Assembly: GCA_016744655.1 (NCBI GenBank)
Contig: JADGDY010000030.1
Location: 2,298 to 36,953 of the forward strand
Source: Bacteroidales bacterium
Lineage (GTDB): Bacteria; Bacteroidota; Bacteroidia; Bacteroidales; UBA12170
Reading direction: 5' to 3'
DNA: 34,656 bases
How positions within the stretch are numbered: position 1 is the first letter of the stretch; each line of letters begins with the position of its first letter. This document shows positions 1-8,288 of the stretch, one piece after another. The translations under genes and the position numbers were made by a program. The notes under the pieces are model-generated. The model worked only from the letters and a program-made list of their open reading frames with translations. It did no database searches and had not been told where the DNA came from.

Positions 1-150
1 GTTTTTCTTTTATATCCATTGTTCTTCTTAGATTTAATAAAAATTGATAAAGAAACTAATTTGAAAAAATTAGATCCTTTCCTTAAGAAAACTGCAATTA
101 AAACTTTTCTATTAGTTCTGGTTTTTACAATTTTAGTATTTGTATTTTAA
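1..150 (+). CDS. C-terminal end of a membrane protein, possibly MenA-type prenyltransferase (partial)
   Basis: Frame 1 is open from the window edge to a TAA at 148-150 and gives 49 residues. It has a hydrophobic start, a charged stretch with the motif KKLDPFLKKTAIKTF, and a final hydrophobic helix ending LVLVFTILVFVF. The pattern of xDPxLKKxAxxTF followed by one last membrane helix resembles the C-terminus of UbiA-family 1,4-dihydroxy-2-naphthoate prenyltransferases (MenA, menaquinone synthesis) of Bacteroidota. That comparison is from memory and the fragment is short, so the family call is tentative. The coding frame itself is well supported by its composition and by the terminator just after it. 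Confidence 0.45.
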   Translation, partial: VFLLYPLFFLDLIKIDKETNLKKLDPFLKKTAIKTFLLVLVFTILVFVF

Positions 151-164
151 TAGTTTCAAAAACC

Positions 165-203
165 AAAAAAAGGCTGTTCAAAATATTGAACAGCCTTTTT
201 TTT
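165..203. terminator. Bidirectional intrinsic terminator
   Basis: A perfect 10-bp stem (172-181 GGCTGTTCAA with 186-195 TTGAACAGCC, loop AATA) is flanked by an A-run on the left and eight T on the right. It can end both the plus-strand partial gene (stop at 150) and the minus-strand peptidase gene (stop at 227). Confidence 0.9.
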
Positions 204-226
204 GAAGTAATAAACAGAAAATTATT

Positions 227-3200
227 TTACAGTTTTATGAAAGGAATAATTTGTTGTTCACCTGTATTTTGTGTAATCTGGATATAATAAATTGATGGAC
301 GATATTTATTTGTATTAATACTAAAGCTATCATTCGATTTTCCGATTTCTATTAATTGTCCTGTAGCATTAAATATTTTATATTCTATAGACCCTTCAAT
401 ATTCATTTTAATATTTAGTAAATCCAAGATTGGATTAGGATATAGTTGTGCGATCGTACTACTATTATTAGAGGCTATATTATCATTACCTAGTATTACT
501 GGATTTCCAGGAGGTAGAATAATAAAATCCAACCATGCAGCATCTAATCCACTTTCACCAGTTTCATCTTTTATATACTCCCATTTAAATTCATGTTCGC
601 CCTGAGTAACTGGGAAAGTAAACTGCTCAAAGAGTAATAAACCACTCCAAGAAGAGACCAATTCATTGTCGATATAAAATTTTAGAAAATCATGGTCATC
701 TTCACTAGATACTTGAATATAAAATGAAATTTCATGATCACCGATTACTTCATAGTCTAATGATAAGATGGAACTTTGATTATCTGAGATTTCACCAGAA
801 CGAGCAGAAAAGTCCCCATCAGCAGTGTAATTATCAGCAATTACCCAGTTTAGATCACCGTTATTTGTCCAATTGAAGTTTGTGAAATTTTCCGTTTCCC
901 AATTCTCTAAAATTATACCGATATTGAAAAATAGCTCATTTTCAACCTCAAAAGGATTTGCACCTAGTTCGAAAATAACACTTGCAATGTATCCAATAGG
1001 TGTTGATGCTTCTGTGGTAATTTCAAATTCAATAATAAAAGTTTCGTCAATTTCAATCTGATCAAAATTTGAACTCGCTGAACTTAATGTGAAATTTTCA
1101 GAATTCGGACTTATTGAAACAGATCCAGCTGGTAGCTTCATATGACCATTATTAGTTATTTCAACTATACCTGTTGCTATTTCTCCAGCATCTAGATATC
1201 CATTTCCATTTCCATTAACTTCTTCAAACCTTAGGACACTAAAATCAAGAGCGGGAGCGTATACTTTAATTATAAATGTGCTTTCCCAAATAGAGTTTCC
1301 ATCAGTGGCAGAAAATGTAAATTCAACATCATGATTATCTGGAATATCAACTGAAGTATTGAAACCAAATGCATCTTCAATATTTATTTCCTCACCAGAA
1401 TTGATATTACCAATCGAGTATTCAGAACTCGTAAAACTCACAAAAGAATCATCAGATTGAAGAGAAATAATTACATTTTCAGCATCTTCAGCACCAATAT
1501 TTTTTACTGAAAAATCCAAATTTATTATTTCATTATATCCTACAATACCATCCTCTGTTTCATCATTTATAGTATAATCAGTTTTCATAACAAAGGCTCC
1601 TTCAGAAGGTACCACGAGTATTTCACCTTCATATCGATAATAGTTTTGTTTAGATACTACTATTTTAATAAGAGTACCAGCATTTTGATTAGGGAAAGTG
1701 ACATTTAAATTCCCATCTTCAATAAATCCATTAGCTATTAAAATTCCTTCAACTGATAAGCCTACTAAAGAACCATTTTCTCCGCTTATAATAAGGTTTG
1801 TGACATCAGAAGTAATACCAGATTCATAAGCTACTGAATTTTCCATAGGAACTTCAGTATAAACAGTGTTAAAAGCATCACCATGGTGATGAAACAATCG
1901 ATATGTAATTTTTTTAGAATAATTATTTGCCCAGTTAGTTGAAGATAAGAAGTATTTTCCCGAAGCAAGGCCAAAAGCTGGTCTGAAATCTCTTTCAGGT
2001 ATAATATTTCCACCATAATCAGGCATGAAATCAGTCCACATATTGTCATACATCCCCCAAACTAAAGCATCATTAACAAAGCTATAAGAAACTTGCGAAG
2101 CCGCAGTTAAGCTTAAAGCTCCTCCATTTACATGTCTATGGAATTTTTCGGTAAAGGAATTACTACCTTCATTGAATTGACCTGTAAGACAATTGATAGA
2201 AAAGATATGGCTTAAGAGATTTGTATTGGTTAGAGCATTGATATCATTAGTATTGAAGTCTGGTTCTCCCCAACCTGAATATCCTCCATGATCTCTATGT
2301 TGTAAGATAAATGCGCCTGCATTTAAGGCATCAATCACATCATTCGCATTACCTCCGCTCCAATCACCTAATTCACCAGGTGTTTCAGGAATATATCCTA
2401 AACCATTAGGGCCAAAATATCCAAGAATTGTACTGGTATTTGATGCTGTAGACCATGGATCTGTATTGGGGTTACCTTCATAAATGGCATTTATCCTTGT
2501 TGGGTTTTTTCCAAGTACATTTTTCATATAACCACCAACAGTCTCCGAACAAATCTGGAACCATCTTTCTGTCTGCCATCCGAGTGCTGTAATTGGCTCA
2601 TTATAAAATGACTCTAGAGTTGGTGGGTTTCTTTCATAATTCACAAATTTGTGAACCATAATCTCAAATTCTTCATAGTTTCTTCCAGTCATACGTGCAA
2701 ATACAAAGTCAGGAAGGTTATTTCCAGTAACATCGGCATAATAATTATCTGAAATATAAATTCCTTCATTTGGATGTGACCATGAATTAGAAGTGATTCC
2801 ATTTTCATCTTCCCCATAATCTGCCATTAATAAAACAGCAGATGGTACAGGATCCCAATTATCGTAAACATCCTCAAAAAAGGTGTTAATGCTTTCGATC
2901 TCATTACCACCAATTTCATCAACAGTCATTATTTTAGTATGAATACCTTGTTCCGTTCTGAATTTTTTAATAGTATCTGCCCATGGTAAAAAATCTATAT
3001 TATCAGGAACAACGATCAGATATTCACAACCTTCTTCTTTGGTGTTTTTTATTCTTTTAGAATAATCTATTACTGGAACATCCTCTATGTTAAATGCTAA
3101 ATCACTTAAAATTTGGTCCCAGAAAGGAGAACGAAATCTATCTTCTCCATAAGTGCCTTTAGATTGGCTAAAGGTAATTTCTAGTTCTACATTGTTATGA

Positions 3201-3748
3201 ACTACCAATTCTTTGCTAATGGCGTTGTATTGAAAAGGGGAGATTGCAATTTGTAAAAATTGCATTCCTCTAACTTCTGTTTGTTCAAAGCTTACAATTT
3301 CAAGGGGATATAGCTCATTTTTTATGTATTGAATTCCTTTTTTTGCTTTTATAGTTTCTTCTGTATCAAATGGGATAGGAGCAGTAGGAGCTATATTTAC
3401 ATTTGTAATTATTTCAGAGTTTTGACCCTTAATTATTAAATGAGGAATGGCTCCATCTGGAATTAATATGCTTCTACTAAAGAATGGTAGTTCTGGTGCA
3501 CCTGCTAATCCAGGAACTAGGTTTTCTTGGAATATTACTTTCTGGAAACTTTCTCCATCAACATTCTTTTCAATAAGATTAAACTGATGGATATTAAAGC
3601 TTAAGGAGATGCTTTGTTGTTTGGAAAAATTAATAATTAATCCTTCTTTCCCACTATTTTCTTCATAAGTATATTGCTGTGCTTGCAGAAATAAACTAAT
3701 GAATAGAAAGGATAGTATAAAAGAAAATTGTTTTAAAAAATGGTTCAT
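227..3748 (-). CDS. Gingipain-like C25 cysteine peptidase with T9SS sorting tail
   Basis: Secreted cysteine endopeptidase of family C25. I place the start at 3748 (1173 aa) rather than at an in-frame ATG at 3856, because a clean signal peptide (MNHFLKQFSFILSFLFISLF) begins there. Order: signal peptide; C25-type propeptide to about 240; catalytic domain about 241-600; Ig-like domains to about 940; a jelly-roll domain resembling gingipain adhesin modules at about 945-1085; and a T9SS C-terminal sorting domain at about 1095-1173 (YPNP motif). The catalytic pair is visible as His487 in HRDHGG and Cys520 in INCLTG. Their 33-residue spacing equals that of RgpB His211/Cys244. The substrate bond cannot be read from sequence. 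The protein should be exported by Sec and then T9SS to the surface or medium. It appears monocistronic, with its own terminator and a promoter candidate upstream. Confidence 0.93.
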   Translation of the reverse strand: MNHFLKQFSFILSFLFISLFLQAQQYTYEENSGKEGLIINFSKQQSISLSFNIHQFNLIEKNVDGESFQKVIFQENLVPGLAGAPELPFFSRSILIPDGAIPHLIIKGQNSEIITNVNIAPTAPIPFDTEETIKAKKGIQYIKNELYPLEIVSFEQTEVRGMQFLQIAISPFQYNAISKELVVHNNVELEITFSQSKGTYGEDRFRSPFWDQILSDLAFNIEDVPVIDYSKRIKNTKEEGCEYLIVVPDNIDFLPWADTIKKFRTEQGIHTKIMTVDEIGGNEIESINTFFEDVYDNWDPVPSAVLLMADYGEDENGITSNSWSHPNEGIYISDNYYADVTGNNLPDFVFARMTGRNYEEFEIMVHKFVNYERNPPTLESFYNEPITALGWQTERWFQICSETVGGYMKNVLGKNPTRINAIYEGNPNTDPWSTASNTSTILGYFGPNGLGYIPETPGELGDWSGGNANDVIDALNAGAFILQHRDHGGYSGWGEPDFNTNDINALTNTNLLSHIFSINCLTGQFNEGSNSFTEKFHRHVNGGALSLTAASQVSYSFVNDALVWGMYDNMWTDFMPDYGGNIIPERDFRPAFGLASGKYFLSSTNWANNYSKKITYRLFHHHGDAFNTVYTEVPMENSVAYESGITSDVTNLIISGENGSLVGLSVEGILIANGFIEDGNLNVTFPNQNAGTLIKIVVSKQNYYRYEGEILVVPSEGAFVMKTDYTINDETEDGIVGYNEIINLDFSVKNIGAEDAENVIISLQSDDSFVSFTSSEYSIGNINSGEEINIEDAFGFNTSVDIPDNHDVEFTFSATDGNSIWESTFIIKVYAPALDFSVLRFEEVNGNGNGYLDAGEIATGIVEITNNGHMKLPAGSVSISPNSENFTLSSASSNFDQIEIDETFIIEFEITTEASTPIGYIASVIFELGANPFEVENELFFNIGIILENWETENFTNFNWTNNGDLNWVIADNYTADGDFSARSGEISDNQSSILSLDYEVIGDHEISFYIQVSSEDDHDFLKFYIDNELVSSWSGLLLFEQFTFPVTQGEHEFKWEYIKDETGESGLDAAWLDFIILPPGNPVILGNDNIASNNSSTIAQLYPNPILDLLNIKMNIEGSIEYKIFNATGQLIEIGKSNDSFSINTNKYRPSIYYIQITQNTGEQQIIPFIKL

Positions 3749-3775
3749 TGATGTAAGTTTGTGTGTTTTAATGCA

Positions 3776-3783
3776 CAAATCTA
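3776..3783 (-). promoter_or_regulatory. Candidate -7 box for the C25 peptidase gene
   Basis: On the minus strand this reads TAGATTTG, a full match to the Bacteroidota -7 consensus TAnnTTTG, 27 bp upstream of the chosen ATG at 3748. I see no TTG at the expected -33 distance, so support is partial. If real, transcription would start after the alternative ATG at 3856, which favours the 3748 start. Confidence 0.4.
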
Positions 3784-3849
3784 ATGAAAATGAATTAGAA
3801 TAGTTAGATATGATACTCTGTAACGTATTTATTTTGAAAAGAAATAAAC

Positions 3850-3882
3850 AAAGCATCCAATGATTAAATCATTGGATGCTTT
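3850..3882 (-). terminator. Terminator of the collagen-like protein operon
   Basis: A perfect 15-bp inverted repeat (3850-3864 with 3868-3882, loop of 3 nt) lies 25 bp after the stop of the collagen-like gene. On the minus strand it is followed by a T-rich stretch. It separates that operon from the C25 gene downstream. Confidence 0.85.
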
Positions 3883-3907
3883 ATAATAAGTTATTTTAGA
3901 ATTGTTT

Positions 3908-6900
3908 TTATCTAGTAAAGCAACATCTAAATGAATTTGTATTACTCATGCTTTCTGTATCAGAATCAGTACAGGAACCATTTCCAACTACTGTAGCTGT
4001 TGGGCTTGCACCAGGTTGACCTGTATTAGTCCATTCCCAGTCATTAGTCATATTAATTGTTCCACTTCCAGATTTCTGGCAAGTATAATACCATTCGTCC
4101 CAAGTACATAAATGTGAATTTTGATCACCACACAATTTAGAGGCATCCCACCAAGAAGTTGCACTTCTTTCGTTAACTTCTATACAAAACTGCTCATTAA
4201 TGGCAGACCAATCACCAGCGGGGCAATCTCGAAGACTATTTCCAGCAGGACCTTCAGGTCCAGTTGGGCCTTGAGGACCAGTACTACCGTCAAAAGTCAT
4301 TACGCTCCAAGTGGTGCCATTGTAGATAAAAGAAGCTTTAGATACAAAGTCGTAATAAGCATCATTAAGATCTGGGTTTGAAGGTTGAACAAGAAGCATA
4401 CCTTTCCATGTAATACTAGCTCCATTAGCTCCTGTAGGACCAGCTATACCTTGAATTCCTTGAGGACCTGTTGCTCCAACACTACCTTGTGGTCCTATTT
4501 CTCCTTGTATTCCTTGTGGTCCAGTAAAATCAGAAGTGGTGAAAGAAGATCCATCAGTATAATTTAGAGTAAATGTTCCATTGTTGTTATCGGTAGTCGA
4601 TTGTATTCCATTTCCTGTTATTCCAGTTGGTCCTGTTCCTCCTGTAGCGCCAGCTACACCTTGAATTCCTTGTGGACCAGTGAAATTAGAAGTAGTAAAT
4701 GAGGAGCCATCAGTATAATTGATAGTAAAAGTTCCATTATTATTATCCACAGTAGATTGAACACCAACACCTGTTGCTCCAGTTGGCCCAGTTCCACCAA
4801 TAGAACCAGTAATCCCTTGTATCCCTTGGGGTCCAGTGAAGTCAGAAGTAGTAAATGAAGAACCATCCGTATAATTGATAGTAAATGTACCATTATTATT
4901 ATCTACGGTAGATTGAACACCAATACCTGTAGCTCCAGTTGCACCAATTCCTCCTTGAGGACCTGAGATACCTTGAATCCCTTGAGGACCAGTAAAATCA
5001 GATGTTGTAAAAGATGAGCCATCTGTGTAATTTATTGTAAATGTACCGTTATTATTGTCAGTTGTTGAAAGAACACCAACACCAGTAAGACCCATAGGTC
5101 CAGTGGCTCCTTGAGAACCAGTAGCTCCTTGTATTCCTTGAGGACCTGTGAAATCAGCTGATGTAAAAGAAGAACCATCAGTGTAGTTAATGGTAAATGT
5201 ACCATTGTTATTATCTATTGTTGATTGTACTCCAACTCCTGTTAACCCAATAGGTCCAGTTGCTCCTTGAGAACCAGTTGCACCTTGAATTCCTTGGGGC
5301 CCTCTAAAGTCAGGAGTAGTAAAAGATGAACCATCTGTATAATTTAGTGTGAAAGTACCATCGTTATTATCTGTTGTTGATAGGATTCCCACACCAGTTA
5401 AACCTATTGGACCAGTTGCTCCTTGTGATCCAGTTAATCCTTGAATTCCTTGCGGTCCTTGTGGACCTGTAAAGTTAGGAGTGGTAAAAGAAGAACCATC
5501 GGTGTAATTTAGTGTGAAGGTTCCGTCATTATTATCTGTTGTTGATAATATTCCTACCCCAGTTAAACCAATAGGGCCCGTTACTCCTTGTGAGCCATCT
5601 GCTCCTTGAATACCTTGAGGACCTTGAGGACCTGTAAAGTCTGGTGTTGTAAAAGAAGAACCATCAGTATAATTAATAGTAAATGTACCATCGTTATTAT
5701 CTAATGTTGACAATATTCCAACACCAGTTAAACCAATTGGCCCTGTTGCTCCTTGTGCACCATCTACTCCTTGAACGCCTTGTGGACCAGTGAAGTCTGC
5801 AGTAGTAAAAGAAGAACCGTCTGAATAATTTAAAGTAAAGGTGCCATTATTATTGTCTATTGTAGATACAACTCCAATTCCTTGAGGACCTTCTTGGCCA
5901 ACAATAGAAGATATATCTAAGGTATTTCCTGAACTAATGCTTAAGGAATTTCCACTAAGACTTAAATACTGATTATCAGATGATGTGATATCTAATGTTT
6001 TAGTTGTTGGATTATAGAAAAGGTTAGTAGCACCGGCTCCATTAATTTGCAATTGTTCACCTAATTGAACCTCCCCTGAATTACCATGATCATCATTGAT
6101 AGTTAAGGCTGAGTTTTCTAGTTTTGCATTAGTTACATTGCCATCTGCAATTTTATTTGTGATAATAGAGGAGGGGTTTAATATCATAACACCGGTATTG
6201 GTAAGTTGAGCATCACCACTCAAATTAACTCCAGTTGCTATATTACTATTATTACCAATAAATATTTTTCCATTCTCTAAATTTGGATCTAGGCCTCCTC
6301 CAACCAATCCATTAATTTGATTTTGAAAATGAGAGCTATCAGCAATATTCTTATTATATAAGATTTGAATGGAGTCGCTATTCACAGCATCTCTATAGAT
6401 TGCACGAGTGATTTCATCTTGTAAAGCAAAATCTATTGCATCAATTTGAGTTTGAAAACTAGTACTGTCTTCAAAAATGTTTAATCGATTTATTAATATT
6501 TCTTGAGTATTAGCAGAAATTGCATTAGAGTTTTGTAATTCTGCTGATATGGCTCGTGTAATTTCACCTAAAATAGAATTGGTATTGGCATCTATTAATT
6601 GTTTAAAATATAAAGAATCACCTTCGTAAGAATTTTGAAGATTAGCAATAGCTTCTGCATTTATGATAATATTACTATTATTTATGGCTTCAGACATGAT
6701 TGCTCTAGTCATTTCTTGTTGTATGGCTAATTGATTGGCATCGATTAAGGCTTTTAGATAAATGCTATCTGAAATAATTTTATTTGTATTATTATCAATA
6801 AGAGTCTGAAAATATAGGCTATCACCTTCAAAAGATATATTGTTAAATAAATCTTGAAAATACAAACTATCACTAACTATTTGAATTGAATTTTGGCTGA

Positions 6901-7567
6901 TGAGTTCTGCTAGTGCAGTTTCCTCTCCAATAGCTCTATTCATTTCCTCAATGATATCTAGGTCTAATAGGGCTAATGCTTCAACTATATTTTGGAAATT
7001 TGATTCATAATATAAACTATCTATATTTATTTTCGTAATCAGATCAAGTATTTCTTGACTATTATCAAAAAAACTTAAGTCTTCACTGCCACCTTCGGGA
7101 AGAAGAGTAAGAACGTTTCCGATTAATTCAATTTTTTGGAGTTCATTATAAATACTAGTATCAACTACATTTCCTGCAAAGGCTGCATAACTAGCCATAG
7201 GAACAGAAAGCAGTTGTGAACTTCCCATTAATACCCAATCACTTCCTCCTTGGGGGTCTATACTGACTTCAATAAAATGTTCACCTAATCCCCAGTCTAT
7301 ATCAAAGAATGAACCTTGTGTCATTTCTCCATTTCCGACTTCTAAGTTAATTAGGCCGAAACTATTTGTTGTAATATAATGAACTTCAACATAATCAAAA
7401 CTATTTTCACTTGAAATTCTAATTTTGACACTAATTTCAGATTCTGTAATAGGGTAACCACTGGCATCTCTAGCTACAGCTTGGTATTTAAAAGCTTGGC
7501 TACTTTGACCTAGCGAAAAGAAAGGTGAAAGTAGAAGAAATAAAAAGGATAGTACTTTATAGTTCAT
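3908..7567 (-). CDS. Secreted collagen-like repeat protein with Cys-rich C-terminal domain
   Basis: A 1219-aa exported protein of unknown role, probably a surface fibre or adhesin. Residues 1-20 are a signal peptide ending SLGQ. About 21-140 is a beta-rich domain. About 165-430 is a stalk-like region with seven DSLYF-type motifs and four copies of the E-[MI]-[NT]-R-A-I motif, suggesting a coiled or trimeric stem. About 560-1048 carries nine units of 52-55 residues, each a DNNNGTFTxNYTDGSSFTT block followed by collagen Gly-X-Y triplets (GPQGIQG..). A short further collagen block follows near 1090-1110. The C-terminal part, about 1112-1219, contains eight Cys and LCTWDEWYYTCQ-like motifs resembling SUMF/C-type-lectin-like folds. 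There is no T9SS tail, so its export route is unclear. The T9SS-tailed gene 30 bp upstream is probably co-transcribed. Confidence 0.88.
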   Translation of the reverse strand: MNYKVLSFLFLLLSPFFSLGQSSQAFKYQAVARDASGYPITESEISVKIRISSENSFDYVEVHYITTNSFGLINLEVGNGEMTQGSFFDIDWGLGEHFIEVSIDPQGGSDWVLMGSSQLLSVPMASYAAFAGNVVDTSIYNELQKIELIGNVLTLLPEGGSEDLSFFDNSQEILDLITKINIDSLYYESNFQNIVEALALLDLDIIEEMNRAIGEETALAELISQNSIQIVSDSLYFQDLFNNISFEGDSLYFQTLIDNNTNKIISDSIYLKALIDANQLAIQQEMTRAIMSEAINNSNIIINAEAIANLQNSYEGDSLYFKQLIDANTNSILGEITRAISAELQNSNAISANTQEILINRLNIFEDSTSFQTQIDAIDFALQDEITRAIYRDAVNSDSIQILYNKNIADSSHFQNQINGLVGGGLDPNLENGKIFIGNNSNIATGVNLSGDAQLTNTGVMILNPSSIITNKIADGNVTNAKLENSALTINDDHGNSGEVQLGEQLQINGAGATNLFYNPTTKTLDITSSDNQYLSLSGNSLSISSGNTLDISSIVGQEGPQGIGVVSTIDNNNGTFTLNYSDGSSFTTADFTGPQGVQGVDGAQGATGPIGLTGVGILSTLDNNDGTFTINYTDGSSFTTPDFTGPQGPQGIQGADGSQGVTGPIGLTGVGILSTTDNNDGTFTLNYTDGSSFTTPNFTGPQGPQGIQGLTGSQGATGPIGLTGVGILSTTDNNDGTFTLNYTDGSSFTTPDFRGPQGIQGATGSQGATGPIGLTGVGVQSTIDNNNGTFTINYTDGSSFTSADFTGPQGIQGATGSQGATGPMGLTGVGVLSTTDNNNGTFTINYTDGSSFTTSDFTGPQGIQGISGPQGGIGATGATGIGVQSTVDNNNGTFTINYTDGSSFTTSDFTGPQGIQGITGSIGGTGPTGATGVGVQSTVDNNNGTFTINYTDGSSFTTSNFTGPQGIQGVAGATGGTGPTGITGNGIQSTTDNNNGTFTLNYTDGSSFTTSDFTGPQGIQGEIGPQGSVGATGPQGIQGIAGPTGANGASITWKGMLLVQPSNPDLNDAYYDFVSKASFIYNGTTWSVMTFDGSTGPQGPTGPEGPAGNSLRDCPAGDWSAINEQFCIEVNERSATSWWDASKLCGDQNSHLCTWDEWYYTCQKSGSGTINMTNDWEWTNTGQPGASPTATVVGNGSCTDSDTESMSNTNSFRCCFTR
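4405..5905 (-). repeat. Nine tandem coding repeats of about 156-165 bp
   Basis: Each unit encodes an STxDNNxGTF-[TI]-NYTDGSSFTT block followed by eight or nine Gly-X-Y triplets. The units are nearly identical as protein but differ at many third codon positions. Two of the units carry an extra GPQ triplet. The DNA divergence suggests an old array kept by selection rather than a fresh expansion. Confidence 0.9.
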
Positions 7568-7597
7568 ATTTTATGATTTTTATCTTTGAATCAATAA

Positions 7598-8083
7598 TTA
7601 GTTTTTAATGATCTTAAAAGTTTTGGTTTGTGTACCAAATGCTACTTTTAAAATATAATGAGATCTTTCAAAGCTTTGAAGATTCCATTTAATGATATTA
7701 TGAGTGGAATTTGTTTTTTCTTCTTTGATTAACCTACCATTAGCATCGAAAAGTTGAATGTAACAATCTCCATTAAACTGTTTCTCTGAGTCAATTTTAA
7801 TATTAACGAAATTAGGAGTAGGGTTGGGGTAGATATTAACTGAAATATTTTCTAATTTTATTTCGTCAATAGCTGTGATAATATATAAATCTTGATGAAA
7901 TCCTTGTGTTAAAATGTAATTCCCTTCAAAAGTAGCAATCACAGGTTCACCTAAAGTCCAACTTAGAGAAATATCACCATTTTCAAAATAATCACCAGCT
8001 GATGCGATAACTTCAGGACTAAGTTGCTGGCTATATGTATTTAAGCAAAACAGTAAAAATACGATTCCAATAATTTGTTTCAT
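7598..8083 (-). CDS. Small secreted protein with T9SS C-terminal sorting domain
   Basis: A 161-aa protein. Residues 1-18 form a signal peptide (ends NTYSQQ). A short beta region follows with SWTLGEP and LTQGFHQ motifs, which recur in Bacteroidota proteins of this type. A T9SS type A sorting domain from about residue 80 to the end carries YPNPT, LFDANGRLI and a final KTFKIIKN strand. I do not know a biochemical function. It is the first gene of an operon with the collagen-like gene (30 bp gap), so the two may be partners at the cell surface. Confidence 0.85.
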   Translation of the reverse strand: MKQIIGIVFLLFCLNTYSQQLSPEVIASAGDYFENGDISLSWTLGEPVIATFEGNYILTQGFHQDLYIITAIDEIKLENISVNIYPNPTPNFVNIKIDSEKQFNGDCYIQLFDANGRLIKEEKTNSTHNIIKWNLQSFERSHYILKVAFGTQTKTFKIIKN

Positions 8084-8194
8084 GATAATTTGATTTTAAT
8101 TTCTGTTTCAATAATCATTAGCTGTTTCTACGCAGAGCTATTGAAAATGTTACTTGTTTGGCGGGTTTTATGAGTTCTCATCAATCAAGTAAAA

Positions 8195-8225
8195 CAAAGT
8201 TAGCAATATTGAATAGTGATTTCAA
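8195..8225 (-). promoter_or_regulatory. Bacteroidota-type promoter for the T9SS-tail/collagen operon
   Basis: On the minus strand TTG (8225-8223), a 20-bp spacer and TAACTTTG (8202-8195) match the -33/-7 consensus TTG-N19~21-TAnnTTTG. This predicts a leader of about 100 nt before the ATG at 8083. Confidence 0.55.
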
Positions 8226-8232
8226 TTATTGG

Positions 8233-8267
8233 CATAAAAAAAAGGCTGCCTTAAAAAGACAGCCTTT
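8233..8267 (-). terminator. Terminator of the susC1-susD1-susF1 operon
   Basis: A 12-bp stem with one mismatch (8241-8252 AAAGGCTGCCTT with 8256-8267 AAGACAGCCTTT, 3-nt loop) is followed on the minus strand by an uninterrupted run of T. It begins 22 bp after the stop codon at 8289. Confidence 0.88.
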
Positions 8268-8288
8268 GTATTATAAAATTGATAATTC

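Noticed and set aside
3749..3856. Upstream start at 3856 for the C25 peptidase
   Set aside because: The 36 extra residues would bury the signal peptide, the segment overlaps the terminator stem of the upstream operon, and a TAGATTTG box lies within it.
4405..5905. Possible CRISPR array, because of regularly spaced similar segments
   Set aside because: The period is about 160 bp, the segments are coding and in frame, and there are no short identical repeats with unique spacers.
8101..8160. TAGCT/AGCTA inverted repeat in the leader of the T9SS-tail operon
   Set aside because: The arms are only 5 bp with a 12-bp loop, which is expected by chance in this composition.
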